From assembly GCA_046048295.1 (NCBI GenBank), contig JBJOGJ010000104.1:1-12741 (forward strand): DNA of 12,741 nt, read 5' to 3'. The position numbers and the translations under genes were made by a program. The DNA is from CBDCWA01 sp046048295 (GTDB lineage Bacteria > Pseudomonadota > Alphaproteobacteria > Rhizobiales > Hyphomicrobiaceae). The notes beneath the pieces were generated by a model, which was not told the DNA's origin, made no database searches, and was given only the letters and a program-made list of their open reading frames with translations. Below, piece after piece: positions 1 through 7,709 of the stretch. The first letter of the stretch is position 1. Every line of letters begins with the position of its first letter.

Positions 1-992
1 ACAACGACACCGAGAACGCGGTTGCCAATTCTCTCGCCGCCATTCGTGCCGGCGTGCGCCAGGTGCAGGGCACGCTGAACGGCCTGGGCGAGCGGTGCGG
101 CAATGCCAACCTCACCTCGATCATTCCGACGCTCCTCCTGAAGAGCGAGTTCGCCGAACACTTCGAGACCGGCGTCACGCCTGCGCGTCTCGCCACGCTG
201 ACGCATGCGAGCCGCGTCCTCGATGAGATCCTGAACCGTGCGCCCAACCGGCATGCGCCCTACGTCGGAGAGGCAGCCTTTGCGACCAAGGCCGGCATCC
301 ACGCCTCCGCCATCCTGAAAGAGCCCGAGACCTACGAGCACGTGCGCCCCGAGAGCGTCGGTAACCGCCGCCGCGTGCTCGTGTCCGACCAGGCTGGCCG
401 CTCGAACATTCTCGCCGAGCTCGAGCGCATCGGCGTCGTCGTCGATGCCAAGGATCCCCGGATCGCGCGCATCCTCGACGAGGTGAAGGCCCGCGAGGCC
501 GTCGGTTATGCCTACGAGGGTGCCGATGCGTCTTTCGAACTGCTCGCCCGCCGCCTCCTCGGCGAGGTGCCGCACTACTTTTCCGTCGAGAGTTTCCGCG
601 TCATGGTCGAGCGGCGGCACAATGCGGTCGGCCAGCTCGTCACGGTGTCGGAGGCCATCGTGAAGGTGCGCGTGAACGGCGACGACAACCTGATCGTCGG
701 ATACGGCGAGGGCAACGGCCCGGTCAACGCACTCGACAAGGCGCTGCGCGCCGATCTCGGCCGCTATCAGAAGTACATTTCGGACGTCAGCCTCGTCGAC
801 TATAAGGTCCGTATCCTGACGGGTGGCACGGAGGCCGTGACCCGCGTGCTCGTCGAGAGCCGCGACGAGGAGACGGGCGAGCGCTGGTTCACGGTGGGCG
901 TATCGCCGAACATCGTCGATGCGAGCTTCGAGGCGCTGGCGGACTCTATCACCTATCGCCTCTATCGGGACGGCGCGACGACGCACGGCTGA
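1..992 (+). CDS. cimA: citramalate synthase, 3' part (5' end outside window)
   Basis: The gene enters from the left edge in the frame starting at base 3, and 329 residues plus a TGA stop are present. CimA condenses pyruvate with acetyl-CoA to (R)-citramalate, the first step of a threonine-independent route to 2-oxobutyrate and isoleucine; it is cytosolic. What remains is the end of the HMGL-like TIM barrel, opening with NDTENAVANS, which in this family directly follows the metal-binding HxH. Next come GTLNGLGERCGNANL and the FATKAGIHASAI segment, then a linker, then the C-terminal LeuA-type regulatory domain. The late blocks YKVRILTGGTEAVTRVLVES and TVGVSPNIVDASFEAL fit the long CimA type (about 530 residues) better than 2-isopropylmalate or homocitrate synthase, though a paralogue of those cannot be fully excluded without the N-terminus. 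The gene converges on the HtpX-like gene with 13 bp between them. No frameshift is seen. Confidence 0.86.
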   Translation, partial: NDTENAVANSLAAIRAGVRQVQGTLNGLGERCGNANLTSIIPTLLLKSEFAEHFETGVTPARLATLTHASRVLDEILNRAPNRHAPYVGEAAFATKAGIHASAILKEPETYEHVRPESVGNRRRVLVSDQAGRSNILAELERIGVVVDAKDPRIARILDEVKAREAVGYAYEGADASFELLARRLLGEVPHYFSVESFRVMVERRHNAVGQLVTVSEAIVKVRVNGDDNLIVGYGEGNGPVNALDKALRADLGRYQKYISDVSLVDYKVRILTGGTEAVTRVLVESRDEETGERWFTVGVSPNIVDASFEALADSITYRLYRDGATTHG

Positions 993-999
993 GAAGCCG
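986..999. terminator. small GNRA-loop hairpin between convergent genes (weak terminator candidate)
   Basis: The sequence CGGCT-GAGA-AGCCG forms a perfect 5-bp stem with a GAGA tetraloop, overlapping the cimA stop codon. It lies at the meeting point of two convergent genes. There is no T tract on either side, so it is at best a weak or factor-assisted terminator. The stem is short enough to arise by chance in GC-rich DNA. Confidence 0.2.
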
Positions 1000-1005
1000 G
1001 TCGCC

Positions 1006-2004
1006 TCAATACCAGATCCCGGGCCAGCGATGGCGCGGGCGCATGCCGATGGGCCCGACGCCGACCATTGACACCATCGGCTCGTCGACCACCTCGATCG
1101 GCGGATACTGGGATCGGATGTCGAGTCGCTTCAGACGCTCGATGCGATCCCTCGTTTCGGGATGCGTCCTCAGTACCGAGGGCTGGGGCACGCGCCGGCC
1201 CGGAACCGGGTACATGAAGTCTTCCCAGAAGGCGCCCGCGTAGCGTTCGACCCGGTTCAGCGCGGAAGCGAGCCCCATCGGGTCGCCGGTCAGGAGGGCC
1301 GCTTCGAGGTCGGCATCGTATTCGCGTGCACGCGAGAGCCCCATCTGCAGCAGGCTGGAGATCGCCGGCGCGAAGTACAGCAGCAGGATGGCCAGCCACG
1401 AAATGCTGGGCTCTCCACTCGCCATGGAGAATAGGTTGAGGATGACGAGGAAGAGCGCGAGATACGAGAGCGACTGCGTCACCCTGGTCATCACGTCGGC
1501 TAGCGACATGATCCACAGGTCGTTGTTGCGCACATGGCTCATCTCGTGGGCGAGCACGCCGACGAGTTCGCGCATCGTCAGCTTTCGCAGCATGCCCTCG
1601 GTGATCGCGATGACGGCAGTGTTCGGCGTGCCGGTCGCAAATGCGTTCAACATGCTGCTCGGGATGACATAGAGCGCGGGGGTAACCGGCAACTCGGCGC
1701 GCTGGGCAAGCGTTTCGACGATGCTTGCGAGCTGGGGATTGCGCCTCGCATCTATTCGCTCGGCCCGGTAGCAGCGCATCACGGACTCGGGCGGAATGCG
1801 GGGCGCGAACGCGAGGATCATCGCGACCATCAGCACCGCCCACATCAGCCCGATCCATCCGAACATCAGGATTGCCGACAGTGCGACAACCAGCCCGATG
1901 CCGCCGAGCAGTAGCAGCGAATGCAACTGGTTGAGCCGCTTGTGCTCCTTGTGCTCGATCTGGTCGACGTAGGACAACCGCATCTCGGTCACGCCGTTCT
2001 CCAT
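1006..2004 (-). CDS. HtpX-like M48 family membrane zinc metalloprotease
   Basis: The 332-residue protein is a probable inner-membrane protease acting in membrane-protein quality control. The zinc site is clear: HEMSH at residues 153-157 gives two His ligands and the catalytic Glu, and E228 in SRAREYDAD is the expected third ligand of M48 enzymes. Hydrophobic segments lie at about 29-66 (probably two helices), 178-195 and 200-221, as in HtpX. The C-terminal 50 residues are polar and proline-rich, and the protein is longer than classical HtpX (about 290 residues), so I give no gene symbol. The start is uncertain. The ATG at 2004 has GGAG only 2 nt before it. A GTG at 1992 has GGAG at 6 nt spacing. 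The ATG at 1983 (MRLSYVDQ) is also possible. The gene lies 37 bp downstream of the LOG gene on the same strand, so the two may be co-transcribed. Confidence 0.87.
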   Translation of the reverse strand: MENGVTEMRLSYVDQIEHKEHKRLNQLHSLLLLGGIGLVVALSAILMFGWIGLMWAVLMVAMILAFAPRIPPESVMRCYRAERIDARRNPQLASIVETLAQRAELPVTPALYVIPSSMLNAFATGTPNTAVIAITEGMLRKLTMRELVGVLAHEMSHVRNNDLWIMSLADVMTRVTQSLSYLALFLVILNLFSMASGEPSISWLAILLLYFAPAISSLLQMGLSRAREYDADLEAALLTGDPMGLASALNRVERYAGAFWEDFMYPVPGRRVPQPSVLRTHPETRDRIERLKRLDIRSQYPPIEVVDEPMVSMVGVGPIGMRPRHRWPGIWY

Positions 2005-2041
2005 CGCTCCGGCGGTTCGCGGAAGCCTGCCCGGTTCCGCG

Positions 2042-2773
2042 TCAGAAATTCTCGCGCACCGTCTCGGTCTTTTCCACCACGCCGCGCTCGCGGGCGATTC
2101 TTAGCGCGGCTGGTATCACGTCCTCAACCTTGTTGACCGTCTCGAAGCTAACTTCCAGCCCCGCGCGTATGAAATGCTGCTCGCGCATATGCGCCAGCAA
2201 GGTGATGAACGGCTGCCAGAATCCGTCGATGTTGGTCAGGATGATCGGCTTCGTGTGCTGGCCGAGTTGCGACCACGTCAACTGCTCCACCAGTTCTTCG
2301 AGCGTACCGATGCCACCGGGCAGGGCGACGAAGGCGTCCGATTTCTCGAACATCTTCATTTTGCGCTCGTGCATGTCGCCGGTGACGATCAGCTCGTTGA
2401 CGTCCTTCAACATCTTCTCGCGGGCGATCAGGAAGTCGGGGATGATGCCCGTAACGTGACCGCCGTGCTCGAGCGTTGTGCGCGCAACTTCACCCATCAG
2501 CCCGAGGCTTCCGCCGCCGTAGACCAGCCCGATTCCGGCTTCCGCAAGCGACCGGCCGAGCGTTCTCGCAGCGTCGGCATAGATGGGGACGCTGCCGCTT
2601 CCCGAGCCGCAATAGACACAGATGTTGGATATCAGGGGGCCATCTGCCGGCTTTGCCGCAGCCTTGGCCGTGCCGGCCAGCTTGCGTGCGTCGCGGGCGC
2701 CGGCTGCGTTCGCGTCTACTGCTTCTTCTCGGATATTCTTCTGCATATGATTTCTGCTGACGTAATGTGACAC
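2042..2773 (-). CDS. LOG family protein (predicted nucleoside-monophosphate phosphoribohydrolase)
   Basis: LOG-family enzymes cleave the N-glycosidic bond of nucleoside 5'-monophosphates; some release active cytokinins from prenyl-AMP, while others act as general nucleotide hydrolases. Substrate cannot be told from sequence. The Rossmann-like core begins at ISNICVYCGSGSG (about residue 48). It carries the glycine-rich GGGSLGLMG (86-94), the MHERK segment (134-138) and the signature PGGIGTLEE (152-160). The core length is typical. The first 45 residues are an Ala/Lys/Asp-rich low-complexity extension not usual for the family. The reading frame opens at a GTG (2773), with GGA about 4-5 nt upstream. 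An ATG at 2746 is an alternative and would give 234 residues. It is cytosolic, and probably the first gene of a two-gene unit with the HtpX-like protease. Its leader contains an inverted repeat. Confidence 0.86.
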   Translation of the reverse strand: MSHYVSRNHMQKNIREEAVDANAAGARDARKLAGTAKAAAKPADGPLISNICVYCGSGSGSVPIYADAARTLGRSLAEAGIGLVYGGGSLGLMGEVARTTLEHGGHVTGIIPDFLIAREKMLKDVNELIVTGDMHERKMKMFEKSDAFVALPGGIGTLEELVEQLTWSQLGQHTKPIILTNIDGFWQPFITLLAHMREQHFIRAGLEVSFETVNKVEDVIPAALRIARERGVVEKTETVRENF

Positions 2774-2778
2774 GAATT

Positions 2779-2819
2779 CCAGGTTATCAGGCCGGTTTGG
2801 CGCTCATGCGACAACCTGG
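2779..2819 (-). repeat. 7-bp inverted repeat in the LOG leader
   Basis: CCAGGTT (2779-2785) and AACCTGG (2813-2819) are exact inverted copies separated by 27 bases. Read on the minus strand, the second arm ends 5 nt before the GTG at 2773 and includes the GGA that would serve as its ribosome binding site. It could be an operator or a leader hairpin. With so long a loop it could also be chance. Confidence 0.25.
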
Positions 2820-3030
2820 CGGCCTCTAGATATGGGATCTCCACCGAAAAGATCCAGGTCGCCCGGGATCGGCTGGTGATCGCTGGCGGTTCCGCGGCAC
2901 GCCCGGCTTAGGCACCGTTTGCCGTTGACTTTGAGTTGTGCTTTTGTTGGCCATGCTCGGGGTTATGGGCGAGATTTGAGCGCTTTTCTGGGGTGTTGCG
3001 GTCTTCTCCACAGTTTCGTACCGCAGCAGG

Positions 3031-3036
3031 AAGGAG
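3031..3036 (+). promoter_or_regulatory. ribosome binding site fixing the LysM gene start
   Basis: AAGGAG sits 5 nt before the ATG at 3042 (8 nt before the second ATG at 3045). It rules out the in-frame TTG at 2919, which would add 41 residues ahead of an evident signal peptide. Confidence 0.8.
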
Positions 3037-3041
3037 TAGGG

Positions 3042-4505
3042 ATGATGCGCGTGAAATTCCTCGCCGTGCTCGTGACGGTTCTCTCGCTTGGCGTTCATCG
3101 GGCCGAGGCGGCGCCCGTTGTGCGCGACGTCCTGGATGACATCTATCGCCCCGTGATGAGCGTCTATGAGGAGGCCCAGCGCGCCTACCGCGCGCGCGTG
3201 GTCGCCAAGCTCAAGGTGGCGCCCGCTGAAGGTCTGCTCGCTGAGGTGCGTCCGAAGGCGGCAACGCGGCAGACGGGTCCGCAGTCGTACTGGGAGCAAT
3301 TCGAGACCGGGACGTCACGCGCCGGGCAGAATCTGGCCCTTTGGCTGGAGGCCGCAAATCGCAATTATCAGTCCGTGGTCGTGCGACGTCTGAAGGAGCC
3401 TGCGCCGCAGATTGCGTGGCGGCAGCAGCCGCTGGCGCCGGGCTCGCTCGCCCTTTTCGGGGCCTCGGAAGTGCGCTCGGTCGCAGCCCGGGTCGATCAG
3501 GCCATGCGCCAGCCGAAGGTCGTGGAAAGCCCGCTGCCCGCTGCCGCTCCTTCGATGCCGGCGCCGGTCGCCAAGCGGGTGGAGCCGCCTGCCGAATCCC
3601 CGCCGGATGTCGCCGCGGCTGCCCGCATCGAGGCAGAACGTCGGGCGACACAGGCGTTGGATGCGGCCCGGAAGCGGATTGCTGCTGAGAAGGATGCTGT
3701 TCAGCGTGCCGAGGCCGAGCGACAGGCGCGAGCAGCGGCGCAACGCGAGGCCGCGGCGCAGCGTGAGGCAGCGGCACTGCGTGAAGCCGAGGCGCAGCGG
3801 CTGGAAGCGGAGCGGAAGGCGCGGCTGGCCGAGGCCGCGCGCCGCGAAAAGGAGGCGTCGAAACGCGCTGCACAGACTGCCGAGGCAGAGCGTACCCGCA
3901 GGCTGGAGGCGACGCGTCTGGCCGAGGCGAAGGCGGTCCGGGAGCGTGAGGAGAAGCGGCGCGAAGCATTGCGGCAGCAGGCCGACCGGCAGGCTGCCCG
4001 GCGTCTCGAAAACCAGCGGCGGCGTACGGAGATCATCGTCGCCAGCCACAGCCAGGTTGCCCGCCGTCAGCAGGGTGCCGTGGCGGTACCCGTGGCCAAG
4101 CCGGACCGGCAGCCGCAGCGTACGGTTCAACTTTCAGCGCCGGATCGCAACGTGTCCCGGCCGAGGGTGGCTCTTTCTGCCGATGTTCAGCGCAAGTTCA
4201 GGGAGACGAACCGCAGCTCCCTCGGGGCTCGTGTGCCGCGCCAGGGCCAGGATGTCCAGCGTGCCTTGCGTGGCTATAAGCAGCGACGTAAGGCCCGCGT
4301 CGCAAGGTCGGCTGCCTGCAGGGGCAGCGCCGGCAAGCGTGTCGGGAAGCGATACGTGGTGGCGCCCGGCGATTCTCTCTGGCTGATTGCGCAGCGCTTC
4401 TCCCGCGAACCCGGCTCGTATGTGCAGGCCCTCCACCGCGCAAATCGCGGCACCGTGCGCAACAAGAACGTGATCCGGCCGTGCCAGCGGCTCAGGCTTC
4501 CTTGA
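3042..4505 (+). CDS. secreted coiled-coil protein with C-terminal LysM domain
   Basis: The product is 487 residues and is predicted to be periplasmic or envelope-bound. A signal peptide fits residues 1-23 (basic MMRVK, hydrophobic core, cleavage at AEA/APVV). The mature N-terminus holds two similar amphipathic segments (about 44-61 and 104-121). A Pro/Ala-rich linker (about 157-190) follows, then a long Ala/Arg/Glu/Gln-rich helix, probably coiled coil, from about 190 to 330 that resembles the TolA middle region in composition only. After a basic region comes one LysM domain (about 437-487: YVVAPGDSLWLIAQRF ... LRLP), the peptidoglycan-binding module. Two cysteines, C426 and C481, flank this domain and could form a disulfide. 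I recognise no catalytic domain and can give no specific function beyond cell-wall attachment. The start follows from a strong ribosome binding site. The downstream exporter gene is 100 bp away on the same strand; linkage is uncertain. Confidence 0.85.
   Translation: MMRVKFLAVLVTVLSLGVHRAEAAPVVRDVLDDIYRPVMSVYEEAQRAYRARVVAKLKVAPAEGLLAEVRPKAATRQTGPQSYWEQFETGTSRAGQNLALWLEAANRNYQSVVVRRLKEPAPQIAWRQQPLAPGSLALFGASEVRSVAARVDQAMRQPKVVESPLPAAAPSMPAPVAKRVEPPAESPPDVAAAARIEAERRATQALDAARKRIAAEKDAVQRAEAERQARAAAQREAAAQREAAALREAEAQRLEAERKARLAEAARREKEASKRAAQTAEAERTRRLEATRLAEAKAVREREEKRREALRQQADRQAARRLENQRRRTEIIVASHSQVARRQQGAVAVPVAKPDRQPQRTVQLSAPDRNVSRPRVALSADVQRKFRETNRSSLGARVPRQGQDVQRALRGYKQRRKARVARSAACRGSAGKRVGKRYVVAPGDSLWLIAQRFSREPGSYVQALHRANRGTVRNKNVIRPCQRLRLP
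3738..3809 (+). repeat. four degenerate 18-bp units inside the LysM gene
   Basis: Four consecutive six-codon units encode AQREAA, AQREAA, ALREAE and AQRLEA (protein residues 233-256). The first two are identical as peptide but differ at synonymous positions, so the duplication is old or maintained by selection on the protein. A period of six residues is not the heptad of a standard coiled coil. Confidence 0.6.
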
Positions 4506-4605
4506 GCAGGGCCCCGTCTTCTGGGTTCCGCCGTCAGCGGTCCGGAGGCCATTCGACAAGTCGTGCGTCATGGCCTATGACCGGGCCAGGTAGCGGGACG
4601 ACGCA

Positions 4606-6579
4606 ATGGCGCTGAACGACAGAGAAGAAGCTGGCCCACGGGCCGGGCTGGATCCTTCCGGAGACTGGCTGCAACGGGCGGCGAACGCCGTCCGGCGCCG
4701 GCTGCTGCCCGGCGAGGAGCAGATGCGCGTCATTCGCGGCCTCTACCCGTACGTCTGGCCGGCCGACCGCCGCGACCTGCAGATGACGGTCGCCGGCTCG
4801 CTCGTTCTCATGGTCATCGGCAAGGTGGTGACCGTGCTGATGCCCTTCACCTACAAGTGGGCGACGGACGCGCTGGTCGCCATCTCCCAGGGCGGGGCTG
4901 CCGCCTCGTGGCTGCTCGGGGCGCCGATCCTCGCCATCGTCGCCTATGCCTTCGCGCGCATCCTGATGACCGTCATCATGCAGGTGCGCGAAGGCATGTT
5001 CGCCAAGGTCGCCATGCACGCGGTCCGCCGGCTCGGCCTCGAGACCTTCGAGCATATGCACCGGCTGTCGCTCCGCTTCCATCTCGAGCGCAAGACCGGC
5101 GGCCTCACGCGCGTGCTCATGCGAGGCCGCGAAGGGATCGAACGCATCTCGCGCATGGTGTTGATGACATTCCTGCCGACCGTGCTGGAATTCACGCTGG
5201 TCGTCGTCGTCTGTGCCCTCGCCTTCGACTGGCGCTATGTCGTCGTCATCATCCTGATGATCATCTGCTATCTCTGGTTCACCTTCGAGGCGACGGAATA
5301 CCGGATCAAGATCCGCCGCGAGATGAACGACAGCGACACCGAGGCCAACTCGAAGGCGATCGACAGTCTCCTCAACTACGAGACCGTCAAGTATTTCGGT
5401 GCCGAGACGACCGAGGCCAGGCGCTACGACAACTCGCTCGCCGTCTACGAGCGCGCCAGCATCTCAACCTACACGACGCTTGCAGTCCTGAACTGCGGCC
5501 AGGGCGTCATCTTCACCATTGCCATGGGCGTCTGCATGGTCATGGCCGGTTACGATGTGCTCGACGGCTCGAAGTCCGTCGGTCACTTCGTGATGGTGAA
5601 TGCGCTGCTCTTGCAGCTCGCCATTCCGCTCAACCAGGTCGGCTCCACCTACCGCGACATCAAGCAGTCGCTGACCGACATCGAGACGATGATGGACATC
5701 CTCGACAACCATCCCGAGGTGGGGGACCGGCCGGGTGCCAAGGATCTGGCCGTCGCCGGCGGCACCATCCGCTTCGACAACGTCAGGTTCCAGTACGAGG
5801 CGGGGCGGCCGATCCTCGACGGGCTTTCCTTCGAGGTGCCGGCCGGGCAGATGGTGGCCATCGTCGGCCCGTCGGGCGCCGGCAAGTCGACGATCTCGCG
5901 TATCCTCATGCGGTTCTACGACATCAAGGACGGCAGCGTCACGATCGACGGCCAGGACATCCGCGACGTCACGCAGTCGAGCTTGCGTCAGGCCTTTGGC
6001 GTGGTGCCGCAGGACACCGTGCTCTTCAATGATTCGCTCTTCTACAACATCCAGTACGGCCGCGCCGATGCGACGCGCGAGGAAGTGGAGGCGGCGGCAA
6101 AACTCGCGCAGATCGACGAGTTCATCAAGACGCTGCCCGATGGCTACGACACGATGGTCGGCGAGCGTGGTCTCAAGCTTTCGGGTGGAGAGAAGCAGCG
6201 CGTCGCCATTGCGCGCACGATCCTCAAGGGCCCGCCGATACTGATCCTCGACGAGGCAACGAGCGCGCTCGACAGCCACACCGAGAAGGAGATTCAGGAC
6301 GCGCTCGATCAGGTATCGAGGAACCGCACCACCCTGGTCATCGCGCACCGGCTCTCGACCATCGTGCATGCCGACAACATTCTCGTTCTCGAGGCGGGAC
6401 GCCTCGTCGAGCAGGGCACGCACGGCCAGCTTCTCGCTGCCGGCGGCCTTTACGCGAGCCTCTGGAACCGCCAGCGCGAAGCCGAAGCCGCGCGCGAGCA
6501 GCTTGCCCGCACGCTGCAGGAGGCCGAGGCGGCTGGCGCAATTCCTCCCGCCAGCACGCGCTCCGGGGACCGCGAATAG
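4606..6579 (+). CDS. Atm1/ABCB7-type ABC exporter (membrane and ATPase domains fused)
   Basis: This 657-residue half-transporter works as a homodimer in the inner membrane. Bacterial members of the Atm1 family export glutathione-related or metal-conjugated substrates; the exact substrate is inferred. The six-helix membrane domain spans about 60-350. It includes EMNDSDTEANSKAIDSLLNY at 239-258, running into ETVKYFGAE, the block that marks Atm1/HMT1-like exporters. The ATPase domain shows Walker A GPSGAGKST (421-429), the Q-loop Q469, signature LSGGE (525-529), Walker B ILILDEA (545-551, with D549 and E550) and H-loop H581. All catalytic residues are intact. A charged Ala/Glu-rich tail follows from about 622. 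The start at 4606 is supported by GGGA 7 nt upstream and by the usual long cytosolic N-terminus. It converges on the cation exchanger with 4 bp between stop codons. Confidence 0.92.
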   Translation: MALNDREEAGPRAGLDPSGDWLQRAANAVRRRLLPGEEQMRVIRGLYPYVWPADRRDLQMTVAGSLVLMVIGKVVTVLMPFTYKWATDALVAISQGGAAASWLLGAPILAIVAYAFARILMTVIMQVREGMFAKVAMHAVRRLGLETFEHMHRLSLRFHLERKTGGLTRVLMRGREGIERISRMVLMTFLPTVLEFTLVVVVCALAFDWRYVVVIILMIICYLWFTFEATEYRIKIRREMNDSDTEANSKAIDSLLNYETVKYFGAETTEARRYDNSLAVYERASISTYTTLAVLNCGQGVIFTIAMGVCMVMAGYDVLDGSKSVGHFVMVNALLLQLAIPLNQVGSTYRDIKQSLTDIETMMDILDNHPEVGDRPGAKDLAVAGGTIRFDNVRFQYEAGRPILDGLSFEVPAGQMVAIVGPSGAGKSTISRILMRFYDIKDGSVTIDGQDIRDVTQSSLRQAFGVVPQDTVLFNDSLFYNIQYGRADATREEVEAAAKLAQIDEFIKTLPDGYDTMVGERGLKLSGGEKQRVAIARTILKGPPILILDEATSALDSHTEKEIQDALDQVSRNRTTLVIAHRLSTIVHADNILVLEAGRLVEQGTHGQLLAAGGLYASLWNRQREAEAAREQLARTLQEAEAAGAIPPASTRSGDRE

Positions 6580-6583
6580 AGGG

Positions 6584-7651
6584 CTAGGACGCCCCCATGA
6601 TGGCCTCGATCGCCCAGGCGTGGTGGCTGACCGGAAACAGCGAGATCAGGTAGGCGATGTAGGCGAAAACCAGCGCCAGCCCTTCCCAGCGGCGGATGCG
6701 CAGGTCCACTGTCGCGAAGAGGATGAAGGCCAGCGACGCGGCGACCATCACGAGGTTGTCGTAGAACACGATCTGCGGCGGAATGGTCGTCGGCGCGATC
6801 AGGGCCGTCAGCCCGCCGATCCCCAGCGTATTGTAGATGTTCGAGCCCATGATGTTGCCGAGCGCGACTGCGGGAAAGCCGCGCAGCGCCGCGACCAGCG
6901 ACGTCACGAACTCGGGCAGCGACGTGCCGATGGCGACGATCGTCAGTCCGATGATTTCTTCCGGGATGCCCGATGCGCGTGCGAGGCCGGACGCCCCGAC
7001 CACCATCAGGCGTGCGCCGAGTGTCACGATCAGGAGCCCGGCAATTGCCAGGGCCGCGTAGAGGCCGACCGCGGGCCAAATGGCGCTGGCCGCCGGCGGT
7101 ATCGCTTCGTCCGCGGTCGGCGCCGATGCGTCTGCCGGCGGCTTCTCACGCAGCCGCTTGTAGGCCTCGCTCTTCTCATAGGCGCTCGTATGTCCGCGCC
7201 AGACGCCGCGCATCTCGTGGTGGATGGCATAGGCGATATAAACCATCAGTGTCGCTACGAAACCAAGGCCGAGCAACCGGTCGTAGGGCAGCAGCAGGCT
7301 CGTCGCGGCGAACGCCACGGCCGTTGCGACGACGAAGTATCCGTCCCGTTCGAGGCATTTCGAGTCGACCTTGATGGGAAATATCACTGCCGCGAGACCG
7401 AGGATCAGCAATATGTTCGATATGTTCGAGCCGACGAAATTGCCGATCGCGATGCCCGGGCTGCCGTCCATCGACGCCTGCACGCTGGTGACCATTTCAG
7501 GCATCGAGGTCGCAAAACCGACCAGCGTCAGCCCGATCAGGAGTTCCGAAACGCCGAGTTTCTTCGCCGCCTGCACCGACCCGCGTACCAGCATCTCCCC
7601 TCCGATGGCCAGGAGCAGAAAGCCTGCCGCTACAGCGAGGATCGAATTCAT
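6584..7651 (-). CDS. CaCA family Na+/Ca2+ (or K+/cation) antiporter, YrbG-like
   Basis: The 355-residue inner-membrane antiporter is built from two inverted halves. Each half carries the family's alpha repeat: GFATSMPEMVTSV ... AIGNFVGSNISN (about 45-79) and AIGTSLPEFVTSL ... ALGNIMGSNIYN (about 240-274). These place the ion-binding acidic residues at E52 and E247 and the paired Asn at N71 and N266. About ten hydrophobic helices are visible, with a central hydrophilic loop (about 147-190, rich in Lys, Glu and Ala/Pro) joining the halves as in the family. Length is normal. The ATG at 7651 has GGA 5 nt upstream on the coding strand. It lies 51 bp downstream of serB on the same strand, so read-through from serB is possible. 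The counter-ion and cation cannot be assigned from sequence. Confidence 0.9.
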   Translation of the reverse strand: MNSILAVAAGFLLLAIGGEMLVRGSVQAAKKLGVSELLIGLTLVGFATSMPEMVTSVQASMDGSPGIAIGNFVGSNISNILLILGLAAVIFPIKVDSKCLERDGYFVVATAVAFAATSLLLPYDRLLGLGFVATLMVYIAYAIHHEMRGVWRGHTSAYEKSEAYKRLREKPPADASAPTADEAIPPAASAIWPAVGLYAALAIAGLLIVTLGARLMVVGASGLARASGIPEEIIGLTIVAIGTSLPEFVTSLVAALRGFPAVALGNIMGSNIYNTLGIGGLTALIAPTTIPPQIVFYDNLVMVAASLAFILFATVDLRIRRWEGLALVFAYIAYLISLFPVSHHAWAIEAIMGAS

Positions 7652-7693
7652 GATTGTCCGTTGCCGTGTTCGACCTGGTGAATCGGTTCGGCA

Positions 7694-7709
7694 GGCCTGA
7701 CCTCAGGCA
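7694..7709 (-). other. short dyad over the serB stop codon
   Basis: GCCTGACCTCAGGC (7695-7708) is a near-perfect palindrome. Read on the minus strand as RNA it gives a 5-bp stem (GCCTG/CAGGC) with a four-base loop at the serB stop. There is no T run after it, so it is unlikely to terminate fully. It might modulate read-through into the exchanger gene. Confidence 0.2.

Larger units (their letters stand above)
2774..3041. promoter_or_regulatory. divergent spacer between LOG gene and LysM gene
   Basis: This 268-bp stretch must hold the promoters of the LOG/HtpX-like pair (leftward) and of the LysM gene (rightward). A TTGACT at 2925-2930 resembles a -35 box for the rightward gene, but I find no convincing -10 box 16-18 bp further on. 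An inverted repeat (2779-2785 with 2813-2819) lies just ahead of the LOG start. A second, GGATCT...AGATCC (2835-2840 with 2850-2855), lies further in. No reading frame here looks like a protein. Confidence 0.35.

Noticed and set aside
962..1858. 298-codon minus-strand frame overlapping the HtpX-like gene
   Set aside because: It is an out-of-phase Arg/Pro/Ala-rich frame on the same strand as the protease gene, which has the real zinc motif.
2835..2855. GGATCT/AGATCC dyad in the divergent spacer
   Set aside because: It has only six pairs with a 9-base spacer and matches no operator I know. It is noted inside the spacer entry only.
2925..2953. TTGACT as a housekeeping promoter for the LysM gene
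   Set aside because: No acceptable -10 box is found 16-18 bp downstream, so I do not call a promoter.
2919..3041. Upstream extension of the LysM gene to a TTG
   Set aside because: There is no ribosome binding site there, and it would bury a clear signal peptide that follows AAGGAG.
3211..4130. Long minus-strand frames and a 324-codon plus-strand frame across the LysM gene
   Set aside because: They are low-complexity by-products of the Ala/Glu/Arg-rich coding repeats. The true frame has a signal peptide, a LysM domain and a strong ribosome binding site.
4546..4576. AGGCCAT/ATGGCCT inverted repeat between the LysM and exporter genes as a terminator
   Set aside because: It has a 7-bp stem with a 17-base loop and no T run. 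It is too weak to call, and the two genes may even be co-transcribed.
5464..6423. 319-codon minus-strand frame opposite the ABC exporter, plus a 182-codon one at 4534-5082
   Set aside because: Both are antisense shadows of a gene with intact Walker, signature and H-loop motifs; no domain is recognisable in them.
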